In this document: positions 14,111 through 21,557 of the stretch, one piece after another
Position numbering within the stretch: the first letter of the stretch is position 1
How the letters are laid out: each line of letters begins with the position of its first letter
IMG/VR virus record: IMGVR_UViG_3300035698_023959
Location: 1-28,189 of that record
Strand: one strand, 5' to 3'
Origin: a virus
DNA length: 28,189 nucleotides
The notes under the pieces: model-generated
What the model was told of the DNA's origin: nothing
Seen by the model: only the letters and a program-made list of their open reading frames with translations
Database searches by the model: none
Translations under genes and position numbers: made by a program

Positions 14111-16717
14111 CTAGATGCTCAGTGTAATTTCCGATTCGACTTGGAGCGTCTCCGGTATGTCAAGTCCAGCAGCACGTGCCTTTCCGAGATCGATCCCGAA
14201 CATCCATTTCGTTGTGCCATCGACCGACGTGCCTTTTGGCTGAAGGACGTATTCCTTCATTCGCTCTTTGAGCTGCTGCTTCAACGATTCCTTCGCTAAA
14301 GTATCATATCCTTCCCTGCGCCGCTTCGAATACCACCAGTCGAACGCAGTCGAGGATTGAACACGAAGGATGTTGTCGCCGTCGTAGTACTTGTGGAAAA
14401 ACGAGCTCGCAGAATGAAGTCCTACAGCATTTACGATATCCTCCACGAAATCGTCGATAAGCAACGAAGTACGTCCTCCTGGAGTAACAAGGCTCTCTAT
14501 CGACCCTCGAAGTACCTCCAAGTCCGGCATTTCCACGTCCATGAACTTACAGTAGCTAATGATTCCTAGAACGACGACAGCGTAGTTATTGCGTACACGA
14601 TCAGGGAGAGGCTCAGGAAAGGCCTTGAGAATTCGATCATGGGCATCGTTCCATAGCTCTCTCGCATCCTGGGCAAGCACAAATTGTACGTAGGCGCCAG
14701 CCAGGTTATGTAGAGGAAGAGCTGCAAGATTGCCGAACTGTGTGTGTGCAAGAGCACCTTCTCTGATAGTCTCTGGTACAAGATTAACTGCAACGATCCT
14801 CTCCCGCGCTGCTGCATCGGAGATCATATCTTCTCCATCTACACTGAAGGGCGCCGTTAAAGGATATTGCTGTACAGTCTGATCAGGACGGCCTCTCGCA
14901 TCTCGGCCTGTATCGTACGCCTGCAATAAGTACCGCAAGAATCGCTGATATGACATATTGCTCATTGCTGATTGCCTGAACTCCGAAAACGCTATTGGAA
15001 CGGAGGTAGTTGAGCCTAACAGCGAAAGCACTACGAACTGTGTGGTACTGCAGTCTCGACCGACGGGGTCGGCATCACCCATCATCGGTAAGAAGATTCG
15101 AGTGATCGTACTTGTCTTACCCGATCCCCGTGTACCCCAAACGTTCAGTGTCGGGAATCGTACATTGAGCTTCCGTATCGTAGGCTTGTATGCCGTTGCG
15201 AAAAACCACCCCATCATCGGCCAAATCGCCCCAGGAGTATTTATCTCGGGCAACATTTCCTTTATGCGTCGTTTCAGGGACTCGAGTTCCTCTACAGGAG
15301 GAAAAACGTACTTAACGTCTATTCCTCGTCCTGCCTTATTGTGATAGACCATTGGTGCCGTTAGCGCATCGAAGGTTTCCGTAGCAGTCAATGCCCCATT
15401 CGTAGATACCCAAGTATCTCCATGACGACCGACGGCCGGCACTGCTCGTGTACTTGGTAATCCCCGCTCCTGTAGAATGCTCATCAAGTACGGAAGATAT
15501 TCTCTTGTATCCTTATCCGTCCCTAACCACTGCCACGCGGCGATCATTAACTCTCGTTGCAGTGCGTCGGCTCGAGCGAAGGCTTTGCGGGTGAAGCGCA
15601 CATCAGGCCAAGTATACCCGGACGCGCGCACACTTCCTAAAAGGACATCAGGAGATGAATCGCCATCACCTTTTAGGAGACGTTTCGGATCGAACACGAA
15701 AGTACTGACTATGTGTGGATCTTTACCCTGTACACGGTAAAGAAAGCCATCATCATCGCCTTCCACAAAACCCCAATCCGTTTCCTCTACATCCTCTTCG
15801 TCTCCGTCCTCGTCGTCATTTATCGTCACTAGACTGTCATCAGGGGCGCTGTGCGTTGAGTCCTTCGGCGCTTTGATAACGATATTTAAGGGTGTAGTAT
15901 CAGAGTCTCTGGACTTTCGCGCCTTTTCAAGACTCACGTCGAAGTAGTGCGGATCCTCCCTCGCACGATCTCCTACGGGGTGAACATCGAAAATATATCG
16001 TATTGCATCATCGCTGAACCCGGCGCGTACGAGGACAGTTATTACATTCCAGTCTCGTTCACTCCTTGACGGAAAGCCTCGAGAATCGCCGGTAACGATC
16101 TTATGTCGTAGTTTCAGTTCAGGATCGAACAGCTTCGATACTAGCGCAACATCCCTTAACGTATACCTACGAGAAGGCGCGGTAAACTCTTCCATCACAT
16201 GCACAGGCAATGGACTGCTTGGAACTTTGGTGTTCTTTGTACCCGGCACTCGAAGGATGCGGGCAATGTCTCCGGTCGTGTCGGACTCTAGCAGTTTCTC
16301 GAAGGCTTTGATAATCTTTGCAAATGTATCCCACTTCTTGGTAGGCTTTTGAAGGAGCCAGTAAACGTGGAAGCCGTTTCCGCTATTCACGACAATCGAC
16401 GGAGGGAGAGGAAATGTGCGGATCTTTTCAAGCTGAGTTCTTCGTTCTTCATCGTCGTGCACATCTAGATCAGCCCAGATGCTCCTGCTACATAAAATAT
16501 CATCGAGCGTGTGTTTGCCCTCTTCCTTTCGCGGGCATACTCCAAAGTATATGTTCGCGGTCTTAACCGTTTGCCACTTTTCAAGGAGCTGCAATGCTTC
16601 GTCTATTGAGCGGGAGAAGTATGAAATGCGTCCGTGCTTATCGAGTACACGCATTTCCAACCAGCCCTTTTCTTCGACGTAGAAGCACGACAAAAAGTCT
16701 TTTGTGTTCATTGCCAT
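14111..16717 (-). CDS. Primase-polymerase / helicase fusion
   Basis: 868 residues from ATG 16717 (GGAG seven bases before; a second ATG two codons on). Residues about 55-165 form an archaeo-eukaryotic-type primase of the RepB-like kind: 'WADLDVHD' with metal-binding D83 and D85, 'SGNGFHVYW' with H117, and 'DIARILRVPGTKN' with D150. A very acidic linker lies at about 297-325. The C-terminal part contains an ATPase: Walker A 'WGTRGSGKT' at 527-535, and 'VPIAFSEF' near 573-580 as a likely Walker B region. This is the standard phage primase-helicase design, unwinding and priming for the family A polymerase. Last gene of the operon that also carries the ATPase and DUF669 genes. Confidence 0.8.
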   Translation of the reverse strand: MAMNTKDFLSCFYVEEKGWLEMRVLDKHGRISYFSRSIDEALQLLEKWQTVKTANIYFGVCPRKEEGKHTLDDILCSRSIWADLDVHDDEERRTQLEKIRTFPLPPSIVVNSGNGFHVYWLLQKPTKKWDTFAKIIKAFEKLLESDTTGDIARILRVPGTKNTKVPSSPLPVHVMEEFTAPSRRYTLRDVALVSKLFDPELKLRHKIVTGDSRGFPSRSERDWNVITVLVRAGFSDDAIRYIFDVHPVGDRAREDPHYFDVSLEKARKSRDSDTTPLNIVIKAPKDSTHSAPDDSLVTINDDEDGDEEDVEETDWGFVEGDDDGFLYRVQGKDPHIVSTFVFDPKRLLKGDGDSSPDVLLGSVRASGYTWPDVRFTRKAFARADALQRELMIAAWQWLGTDKDTREYLPYLMSILQERGLPSTRAVPAVGRHGDTWVSTNGALTATETFDALTAPMVYHNKAGRGIDVKYVFPPVEELESLKRRIKEMLPEINTPGAIWPMMGWFFATAYKPTIRKLNVRFPTLNVWGTRGSGKTSTITRIFLPMMGDADPVGRDCSTTQFVVLSLLGSTTSVPIAFSEFRQSAMSNMSYQRFLRYLLQAYDTGRDARGRPDQTVQQYPLTAPFSVDGEDMISDAAARERIVAVNLVPETIREGALAHTQFGNLAALPLHNLAGAYVQFVLAQDARELWNDAHDRILKAFPEPLPDRVRNNYAVVVLGIISYCKFMDVEMPDLEVLRGSIESLVTPGGRTSLLIDDFVEDIVNAVGLHSASSFFHKYYDGDNILRVQSSTAFDWWYSKRRREGYDTLAKESLKQQLKERMKEYVLQPKGTSVDGTTKWMFGIDLGKARAAGLDIPETLQVESEITLSI
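15845..15856 (-). repeat. 12-mer ACGCACAGCGCC, copy 3
   Basis: Exact copy inside the primase-helicase gene, read there as Thr-His-Ser-Ala. Confidence 0.7.
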
Positions 16718-16737
16718 CCTATCACTCCAAAGACCTC

Positions 16738-16771
16738 TGGAAGGGAGATAGCCTAGACCATCTCCCTTCCA
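16738..16771 (-). promoter_or_regulatory. 12-bp hairpin before the primase-helicase gene
   Basis: Arms TGGAAGGGAGAT and ATCTCCCTTCCA pair perfectly with a 10-base loop, between the DUF669 stop (16794) and the primase ATG (16717). No U-run. The pyrimidine arm could also pair with the primase ribosome site (GGAG). Terminator, processing site or translational switch all possible. Confidence 0.55.
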
Positions 16772-16793
16772 TGTATGTGCTCGAACGGTGTTT

Positions 16794-17237
16794 CTAGTCG
16801 ACGATGTCGAAGGGTAGGTCTTCGTCGGCGCCAGTCAGTTCATCGAACTCGCCGGCTTCGTCTTCTGGCCGCACAACAGCGCGCACCTTGTTCTGCCATT
16901 CCCCTTGGTACTTTTCGCGGATGACGCGGATACGGCATTCGCGGCCGCACAAGGATTCCGTGTCGAGCTCAAACGTCGGCACCTCAAGCTCTTCCTTGGT
17001 ATAGAACGCGCGAAGAAAGCGCTTGACGAACGGCATTGACTTTTCAATGAGCGTGAGGTTATGGAAGATTCGGGCTTCGGCGTGCTCGCCCTCAGAAATG
17101 ACGAAGACGATGTTGAGAACGGGATTACCGCTCTTGGCTTTCGCTGACTTGACCTCAAAGATCCTGGCCGGGTAAACGCCGGCAGGTATTGCGCCGATGT
17201 CTGGTACGTTGGACAAGTTAAGGCTGATCTGTGGCAT
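16794..17237 (-). CDS. DUF669-like protein (candidate ssDNA-binding)
   Basis: 147 residues from ATG 17237 (AAAGGAG), overlapping the preceding ATPase end by 20 bases; an upstream in-frame start would lie inside that gene. Opens 'LSNVPDIGAIPAGVYPARIF', with 'KSGNPVLNIVFVISEGEHA' next, and ends in an acidic tail ('DEAGEFDELTGADEDLPFD'). These are typical of DUF669 proteins, found next to Sak4-like ATPases and thought to bind single-stranded DNA. The OB-like beta content and the acidic C-terminal tail agree with an SSB role. Direct evidence of binding is not available from sequence. Confidence 0.7.
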   Translation of the reverse strand: MPQISLNLSNVPDIGAIPAGVYPARIFEVKSAKAKSGNPVLNIVFVISEGEHAEARIFHNLTLIEKSMPFVKRFLRAFYTKEELEVPTFELDTESLCGRECRIRVIREKYQGEWQNKVRAVVRPEDEAGEFDELTGADEDLPFDIVD

Positions 17238-18039
17238 TCTTTTGCTCCTTTTCAAGCAACTTACGTAGTCGAGGACTGGTTTCAAATAGCTTTGAAACTG
17301 TTGGGTCGTCTACATATGTTCCTGGCAGTTGTAGACGAGATTTCGCATCCGCTCGATCTCCTGCCTCAAAGATCATTCTGTGTGTTACCGTGCTCCTTTC
17401 TGCGTCAACGATGGTGGTGAGCAGTCCTACCAGATCGAAGAACGCACCTACTTCGTTCGCGAGCTTGCCGGCCATCAACGGCTGAATCACGAGCTTACCT
17501 GTCGTCTCATCTCGTATCCGTTCCGCTTTAGCCGCTACGATCACGTGCATGCGGAGTCTTTGCACTTGCGTCAGTAGCTTGTGGATCCAGATCCTGGCTC
17601 GTCCGTAATCCTGCAACGTTGCCATATCAGCGTCGTGCGAGTCTTTCTTTTCCTTGGCTTGGTCAATCGCGTGAGCAAGGGCGAGCCAATAGGTTGAACT
17701 TAAGTCATCGATCACAAGCGTACGAAAGCCATCCTCCGGCAAGACTACATCCGATACCGCTTCAACCTTTTCCTTAAACGATTGGTACTTGTCACGGCGC
17801 TGTGCGTAGACGATTTGACGTAATTCTTGGTACGTACTTGGAATGACTTGGATCAGTCCGTCATCGTCCATTCGATCCAGCAGCGTGAGCTCTCCACCAT
17901 CGGTGTTAACGTACAATACCGGTCGCATCTGCTCCGCATCCAAGGCCGTCCCGGCGAAGTGCGTCTTGCCTTTTCCTGTAAAACCGTAGACGAGCACTTT
18001 GAGGTATGCTCCGGTGGTCGTCAGCTTGCCGATTTGCAT
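17218..18039 (-). CDS. RecA-like ATPase of the Sak4/AAA_24 kind
   Basis: 273 residues from ATG 18039 with AAAGGA upstream; a TTG three bases earlier is less likely. Walker A 'GFTGKGKTHFAG' at about 19-30 and Walker B-like 'FRTLVIDDLS' at about 107-116. The pattern is that of phage Sak4-type single-strand annealing/recombination ATPases (AAA_24). No other RecA motifs are visible, so it is not a full RecA. Adjacent genes (DUF669-like protein, primase-helicase) support a recombination/replication role. A host-like KaiC/RadA ATPase is the main alternative. Confidence 0.72.
   Translation of the reverse strand: MQIGKLTTTGAYLKVLVYGFTGKGKTHFAGTALDAEQMRPVLYVNTDGGELTLLDRMDDDGLIQVIPSTYQELRQIVYAQRRDKYQSFKEKVEAVSDVVLPEDGFRTLVIDDLSSTYWLALAHAIDQAKEKKDSHDADMATLQDYGRARIWIHKLLTQVQRLRMHVIVAAKAERIRDETTGKLVIQPLMAGKLANEVGAFFDLVGLLTTIVDAERSTVTHRMIFEAGDRADAKSRLQLPGTYVDDPTVSKLFETSPRLRKLLEKEQKNATDQP
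17796..17807 (-). repeat. 12-mer ACGCACAGCGCC, copy 4
   Basis: Exact copy inside the Sak4-like ATPase gene, read there as Tyr-Ala-Gln-Arg-Arg. Confidence 0.7.
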
Positions 18040-18060
18040 CAAGTCATTCCTTTCCGTGAA

Positions 18061-18231
18061 CTACCATCCCGAGTCCATGTTGCACAAGATCTTCCAAGCA
18101 GTCGGCGCGCACAACCACAACCAGACCATTACGCACCCTCCGATACCCAAGACCCAGACAATGAAGCCTGCCGGAGTAGCGGTTTCTCCGGCATCGCCTT
18201 CCATTACACTGTCTAAATCCCTGTCGTTCAC
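18061..18231 (-). CDS. Small membrane protein
   Basis: 56 residues from GTG 18231, preceded by AAAGGAGTGACTCG. The region is open further upstream but there it overlaps the previous gene, so GTG is preferred. An acidic N-terminus (VNDRDLDSVMEGDAGE) is followed by one hydrophobic segment at about 22-41 rich in Trp, Gly and Cys. Family not recognised. Encoded just before the Sak4-like ATPase. Confidence 0.6.
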   Translation of the reverse strand: MNDRDLDSVMEGDAGETATPAGFIVWVLGIGGCVMVWLWLCAPTAWKILCNMDSGW

Positions 18232-18325
18232 CGAGTCACTCCTTTCCTTTACACTAATGAGCGATGAAGTCCAAAGAGCAGGGAACCCGGCCATCCAAAT
18301 TCCCTTCTCTTCGAAAACCATCATG

Positions 18326-18523
18326 CTAGACTGGCTTAGTGAATTTGCGCTCCACAATGACGAGATGAGTGTCTTGGGGCACTGCCAAGATCTTTCCATA
18401 AGGGACTGCCAGAGGAAGCGGTGTTATGGCTCTGAAAACGCATCCATCGTTTACCGCCGCTTGGAGCTTGTCATCGAGAGTCTTCGGAGTGACTCGAAAC
18501 ACCTCATACCTGTTTGCTGCCAT
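18326..18523 (-). CDS. Small hypothetical protein
   Basis: 65 residues, ATG 18523, one base after the previous stop (TGACATG) with AAGGGA about ten bases ahead. Basic and soluble, beta-rich by appearance ('RYEVFRVTPK' at the N-terminus, 'THLVIVERKFTKPV' at the end). Another ATG five bases upstream opens only a 25-codon shadow. No family recognised. Confidence 0.6.
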   Translation of the reverse strand: MAANRYEVFRVTPKTLDDKLQAAVNDGCVFRAITPLPLAVPYGKILAVPQDTHLVIVERKFTKPV

Positions 18524-18524
18524 G

Positions 18525-18716
18525 TCATGCTGTTCCCTTCTGTGGCCTAAACCACGCGAATGTTGCCGATTCGATCACTGCTATCAAGTACACGACAACG
18601 CACAGCGCCTCGATTGGAGGATGGCCAGGAGTGCCAAGTTCGTAAGACAGTAGACATGCGGTAACGAACACCGCGAGCAATCGTTTTATTCCATAGACCT
18701 TTACGAAGTTGAACAC
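18525..18716 (-). CDS. Small membrane protein, first gene of the replication operon
   Basis: 63 residues from GTG 18716 behind AAAGGAG, the first gene after the promoter at 18772-18800. Two hydrophobic stretches are visible (about residues 11-25 and 36-52), with basic residues at the N-terminus and the C-terminus. No family recognised. It contains the only plus-orientation copy of the 12-mer at 18598-18609. Confidence 0.6.
   Translation of the reverse strand: MFNFVKVYGIKRLLAVFVTACLLSYELGTPGHPPIEALCVVVYLIAVIESATFAWFRPQKGTA
18598..18609 (+). repeat. 12-mer ACGCACAGCGCC, copy 5 (opposite orientation)
   Basis: Exact copy on the plus strand, inside the minus gene 18525-18716 (minus-strand codons Ala-Leu-Cys-Val). 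The only copy in this orientation. Confidence 0.7.
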
Positions 18717-18771
18717 GTCGACTCCTTTCCTTGGGTAGGTTATGTGCGTATATGTGCGTCTTGATGCTTTT

Positions 18772-18800
18772 ATTATATAGCAAATGCGTCAAAAAAGCAA
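18772..18800 (-). promoter_or_regulatory. Sigma-70-type promoter for the Sak4/primase operon
   Basis: Minus strand TTGCTT, 17-base spacer, TATAAT. The first gene after it starts at 18716. Confidence 0.7.
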
Positions 18801-18834
18801 GTACAGTTTACGATGTACGACGATAGGCTACTTG

Positions 18835-18927
18835 CTAGAGCAGCCCTTTACAAGCGGCGGCGATCGCGAAGAGGGCAACAAGGATCACAACGTGCAAAAG
18901 AGTTCGACTGGTGTCAGAGAATTTCAT
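18835..18927 (-). CDS. 30-residue membrane peptide
   Basis: 30 codons, ATG 18927, with GGGAGGAACTGC directly upstream. The start overlaps the TGA of the preceding gene as ATGA, which couples the two. Nearly the whole peptide is one hydrophobic helix (LLHVVILVALFAIAAAC) after a charged N-terminus, ending Lys-Gly-Leu-Leu. A Cys after 'IAAA' resembles a lipobox but with nothing after it beyond four residues. It is the last gene before the next promoter. Confidence 0.45.
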   Translation of the reverse strand: MKFSDTSRTLLHVVILVALFAIAAACKGLL

Positions 18928-19127
18928 TGCAGTTCCTCCCATTGCAATCGCGTATATAAAAGTCCCGTCTCCTTCGGGAAGTTCGGCGGCTCACATACTA
19001 TGTTGCTTGGAACGGCCTGGATGTAGGTGTTGGTCGCTTTCGGTCCAGGACAGTGCATCGCGCACAGTAGTAGTATGACCATTGCGATACAGATCAATAT
19101 GAGGTTTGTTTTTTGATAGGTGCTCAT
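18924..19127 (-). CDS. Small secreted or membrane-anchored protein
   Basis: 67 residues from ATG 19127 (GGAG six bases upstream), two bases after the LPETG gene stop. Residues about 7-25 are strongly hydrophobic (LILICIAMVILLLC) following 'MSTYQKTN', then a short hydrophilic tail with several Pro and one further Cys. It could be a lipoprotein or a signal-anchor protein. Family not recognised. It resembles neither known Rz nor Rz1 well enough to call a spanin. Confidence 0.55.
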   Translation of the reverse strand: MSTYQKTNLILICIAMVILLLCAMHCPGPKATNTYIQAVPSNIVCEPPNFPKETGLLYTRLQWEELQ

Positions 19128-19129
19128 TG

Positions 19130-19726
19130 TTATCTCCGTCTCGCTCGCCAAAGCTTGATGCAGCACATACAGACCCCTAAAGTTCCAAGAAACAACAATC
19201 CCGCTGTTGTCGTGGCACTCTCATCGCTGCCAGTTTCGGGTAAGATGAAGGACGGCGTAACTGTTGCTGTTGCTGTGGGAATGGGGGTCGGCGTTGCCGT
19301 TGAACGTTTGCGCTTCCGTGTCGGCGTTGGCGTTACAGTATTTGTGGCCGTCGACGTTGGAGTAGCCGTAGATGTCGGTGTTAGTGTTGGGACTACCTCC
19401 GTAGTCGTCGGTGTAGGAACTACTACTGTCTCTGTCGGTGTTAGCGTTGGAACGGGTGTACTTGTTGGTGTACTTGTTGGGACGGCTGTCTCCGTCGGTG
19501 TCAGTGTCGGAGTAGCCGTGGATGTCGCTGTGTTCGTTGGAGTAGCCGTCGGCGTCGACGTGTTCGTTGGAATTGGGGTGGCGGTCGCTGTGTTCGTTGC
19601 TGTTGCTGTCGCCGTAGGCGGAGGGCACGCTGCGTGCGATCTGCTCATACAGTCAGCAACGACCGTTAATACCCCAATCAGTACGAGAACGGCCAAGAAC
19701 AGGCATGCCTTTGTTTTTGTTGTCAT
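19130..19726 (-). CDS. Cell-wall-anchored Thr/Pro stalk protein with LPETG signal
   Basis: 198 residues from ATG 19726 (GGAGG eight bases upstream), which shares one base with the preceding stop. Architecture in order: an N-terminal hydrophobic signal (residues about 7-24), a mature Cys-containing start ([10 protein letters not shown]), about 120 residues of low-complexity Thr/Pro/Ala/Ser repeats, a basic patch (RKRKR) within them, then 'LPETG' at 162-166, a hydrophobic helix at about 176-189 and the basic end 'RARRR'. This is a complete sortase sorting signal, so the protein should be exported and covalently joined to the host wall. Repeat stalks of this type are frequent in Chloroflexota proteins. 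No binding domain is attached. Function is unknown; a receptor mask, adhesin spacer or superinfection blocker are inferences. Confidence 0.8.
   Translation of the reverse strand: MTTKTKACLFLAVLVLIGVLTVVADCMSRSHAACPPPTATATATNTATATPIPTNTSTPTATPTNTATSTATPTLTPTETAVPTSTPTSTPVPTLTPTETVVVPTPTTTEVVPTLTPTSTATPTSTATNTVTPTPTRKRKRSTATPTPIPTATATVTPSFILPETGSDESATTTAGLLFLGTLGVCMCCIKLWRARRR
19253..19624 (-). repeat. Low-complexity Thr/Pro-coding repeat
   Basis: A stretch of short imperfect repeats that codes for Thr-Pro-rich units (TPTATPTNT-like) in the LPETG protein. Such DNA is prone to slipped-strand length change, so the stalk length may differ between related phages. Confidence 0.75.
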
Positions 19727-19818
19727 CAAATTGCCTCCACGATTGCGATGATGCAGGAGCAACCGCAGCAAAGCACGGTCGCGACTGCCACGAGAATGAT
19801 TGTCCAGTTACGTTTCAT
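19726..19818 (-). CDS. 30-residue membrane peptide, Cys-rich
   Basis: 30 codons from ATG 19818, with AAAGGA six bases ahead and the start inside the end of the MazG-like gene (11-base overlap). The stop TGA shares one base with the LPETG start (TGATG), so the two are coupled. Sequence: basic 'MKRNW', then a hydrophobic helix with four cysteines (CCGCSC) in the middle, then 'IVEAI'. Family unknown. Confidence 0.5.
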   Translation of the reverse strand: MKRNWTIILVAVATVLCCGCSCIIAIVEAI

Positions 19819-20194
19819 CGTCCTTTGTCCTGTTGATGCTGTCTGCTTCGGTGAATCCGTTGGGGTATCGTGCCATGACCTTGGCGATGTTGTGCAGCGC
19901 GACCAAGCCTAAGTTGATCTGCAACTCGGTACAAAGGACGGATGCGTACCAAAGCACATCGCCAAGCTCCTTCGCGATCAGGACCTTATCGAGCTCGTGG
20001 CCGTGGAAGACGACCTTTTTGATGTGCTCTGATACCTCACCTGCTTCCCCCGTCAAGCCCATTACCCAATTGCAAAGGCGAAGGTCTGTCCGGCCAGTGC
20101 GCTTGGCAAGGCCCTTCGCGGTATATGCGGCTTGGACTTGATACTGATTGAACGTTGGTGATCCTGTTTGTGCGTCGCGGTTATCCTCTGGCAT
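19808..20194 (-). CDS. MazG-like NTP pyrophosphohydrolase
   Basis: 128 residues, ATG 20194 (AAGGGG upstream), overlapping the nuclease gene by 14 bases. Contains the acidic metal-binding pattern 'GLTGEAGEVSEHIKK' (E50, E53, E56) and 'KELGDVLWY' (E76, D79), which is the EExxE...ExxD signature of MazG-like enzymes. These hydrolyse NTPs or (d)NTPs to the monophosphate. Probable job: adjusting nucleotide pools or the ppGpp response during infection. Confidence 0.85.
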   Translation of the reverse strand: MPEDNRDAQTGSPTFNQYQVQAAYTAKGLAKRTGRTDLRLCNWVMGLTGEAGEVSEHIKKVVFHGHELDKVLIAKELGDVLWYASVLCTELQINLGLVALHNIAKVMARYPNGFTEADSINRTKDDET

Positions 20195-21350
20195 TTGCTG
20201 GCCCCTTAACTACGATGTTGAAGGTCGTTGAGGGGACAGCCTTTTCCATAAGCGATCGATCACCGGCTTTCCACTTCTTGTACTGGTCTCGAACGGTGTG
20301 GTAGTTGAACTGGTTGTCGGCACGTAAGACACGTTTACGAGTGTTAAGGGACAGCCAATCCTCTGCGGCGGAGTGATGACCCTGTTGTTCCAGTATGCAT
20401 GGTTCTCTGAACCAACAGTTCCGACAAGTCCAGTCATCGTTGCAAGGGAGCAGTACACGCTTTGGCTTGCCCATCTCACGCGCGGTGAGGTAAAGCAAGC
20501 GCTTGAACACGTCCATTTCCTTCGCCGGCTTACGGATGGGGAAGCGATAGAAAAAGGTGTTTCCGCGGTCCGCTAACAGTCCAAGGATGTCGGCGTAGTC
20601 CGAAGGCTCGTAACCGAAGTCCTTGACGGTCTTCAAGTACATCGCGTAGGTCGTGTCGATCGATTTGTTCCGCGATATACCACCACGCGCGAGTTCTTTC
20701 GGTACAGTGGGCGCCTTCTTGCGTAAGATGTTGTAAAGCACTCCCTGCACCCGTAAGCCGAACTGCTCCTGCGCTGCGTAAATGTACATCTTGGCTTGAT
20801 CAGACAGTTCGAACTGTTGCTCTCCACGTACGCTTTTGTAGGTCTTATGCTCAAGTAGCCAGTAAAGACCGTTACGATCCACCACGACGCCGTCGAAAAT
20901 GCCTGCTGCATAGTAGTGCGCCGACTTACGGCCTGTTAGGGTACGGATTGGTACGCTGAAGCGCCCTTCAGCAAGGATGAGCTCAAAAGGCTCTTCGGCT
21001 GCGGGGTACACCAAGCGGTAGTGTTTGAGCATCGAGACGCCCAGTTTAGCCTGCTCCGCGTATTCTGCCTTACGTTCAGCAGAAAGAGCGATGCCGTTCA
21101 GCTTATACTGTCGCATGCGCCACCAATACCACAACTTGAACGCAGTTACGGGAGTGACTTGACTCTCGTAGTACGTCGCCAGTGCAGCGTGAACTCCCGA
21201 GCCAAGGAAGAAAAAGACTGGCGGGTACGCTACCTCGAGATGTCTACGGAGCGGAGACGAATAATTCCAGCGAACAAGGCATTGTTTGAACGCTGCCATA
21301 TCACTCGCATGGATTTCGGCCTTTTTGCGGCTAGCACTCTTTGAGGTCAT
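20181..21350 (-). CDS. Cas4/RecB-like nuclease with Fe-S cysteines
   Basis: 389 residues, ATG 21350 with GGAAGG upstream. It shows the RecB-nuclease core: 'GSGVHAAL' (H55, motif I), 'GIFDGVVVD' (D153), 'WLLEHKTYKS' (E167, K169, motif III), then 'DQAKMYIYA' with the Gln and Tyr. One Cys near the N-terminus (C24) and three near the C-terminus ('CRNCWFREPC', C309, C312, C318) follow the Cas4/AddB/Dna2-type Fe-S arrangement. So this is a PD-(D/E)XK exonuclease, likely with an iron-sulfur cluster. Role: recombination or DNA-end processing together with the Sak4-like ATPase. It is not beside a CRISPR array. Confidence 0.75.
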   Translation of the reverse strand: MTSKSASRKKAEIHASDMAAFKQCLVRWNYSSPLRRHLEVAYPPVFFFLGSGVHAALATYYESQVTPVTAFKLWYWWRMRQYKLNGIALSAERKAEYAEQAKLGVSMLKHYRLVYPAAEEPFELILAEGRFSVPIRTLTGRKSAHYYAAGIFDGVVVDRNGLYWLLEHKTYKSVRGEQQFELSDQAKMYIYAAQEQFGLRVQGVLYNILRKKAPTVPKELARGGISRNKSIDTTYAMYLKTVKDFGYEPSDYADILGLLADRGNTFFYRFPIRKPAKEMDVFKRLLYLTAREMGKPKRVLLPCNDDWTCRNCWFREPCILEQQGHHSAAEDWLSLNTRKRVLRADNQFNYHTVRDQYKKWKAGDRSLMEKAVPSTTFNIVVKGPANARG

Positions 21351-21531
21351 TTGCTTCCTTCCATCGGTCGACCGCGTCGGCCATCAGAAGATCGGGAGCA
21401 ACCGTTTTCCCCCATTTTCCTGTCGTAGCGCTCGCCCAAGCTCGAATCAGTACAAAGTACACCACTTGAGGCGGAAGACGATACGCGCACCGCTGGCGGA
21501 ACTTCCATTTCCATTCCCGTAGCTTAAACAT
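21331..21531 (-). CDS. Small basic hypothetical protein
   Basis: 66 residues, ATG 21531 behind AAAGGAG, overlapping the nuclease start by 20 bases. N-terminus is very basic and aromatic ('MFKLREWKWKFRQRCAYRL'), the middle has a hydrophobic beta stretch, and the end is acidic. Family not recognised. A DNA- or RNA-binding role would suit the charge but is not shown. Confidence 0.6.
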   Translation of the reverse strand: MFKLREWKWKFRQRCAYRLPPQVVYFVLIRAWASATTGKWGKTVAPDLLMADAVDRWKEANDLKEC

Positions 21532-21557
21532 TGAACAAGTCTCCTTTGTTTCGTAGA

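Noticed and set aside
18924-19127. Rz/Rz1-type spanin pair (67-aa protein with the 30-aa peptide)
   Set aside because: The overlap is tempting, but the host looks monoderm, there is no coiled coil or proper lipobox, and no lysis genes lie nearby.
19113-19751. 212-codon plus-strand frame rich in Val and Gly (also a 135-codon minus frame)
   Set aside because: Antisense and out-of-frame shadows of the Thr/Pro repeat; the LPETG frame has a signal, sorting motif and ribosome site.
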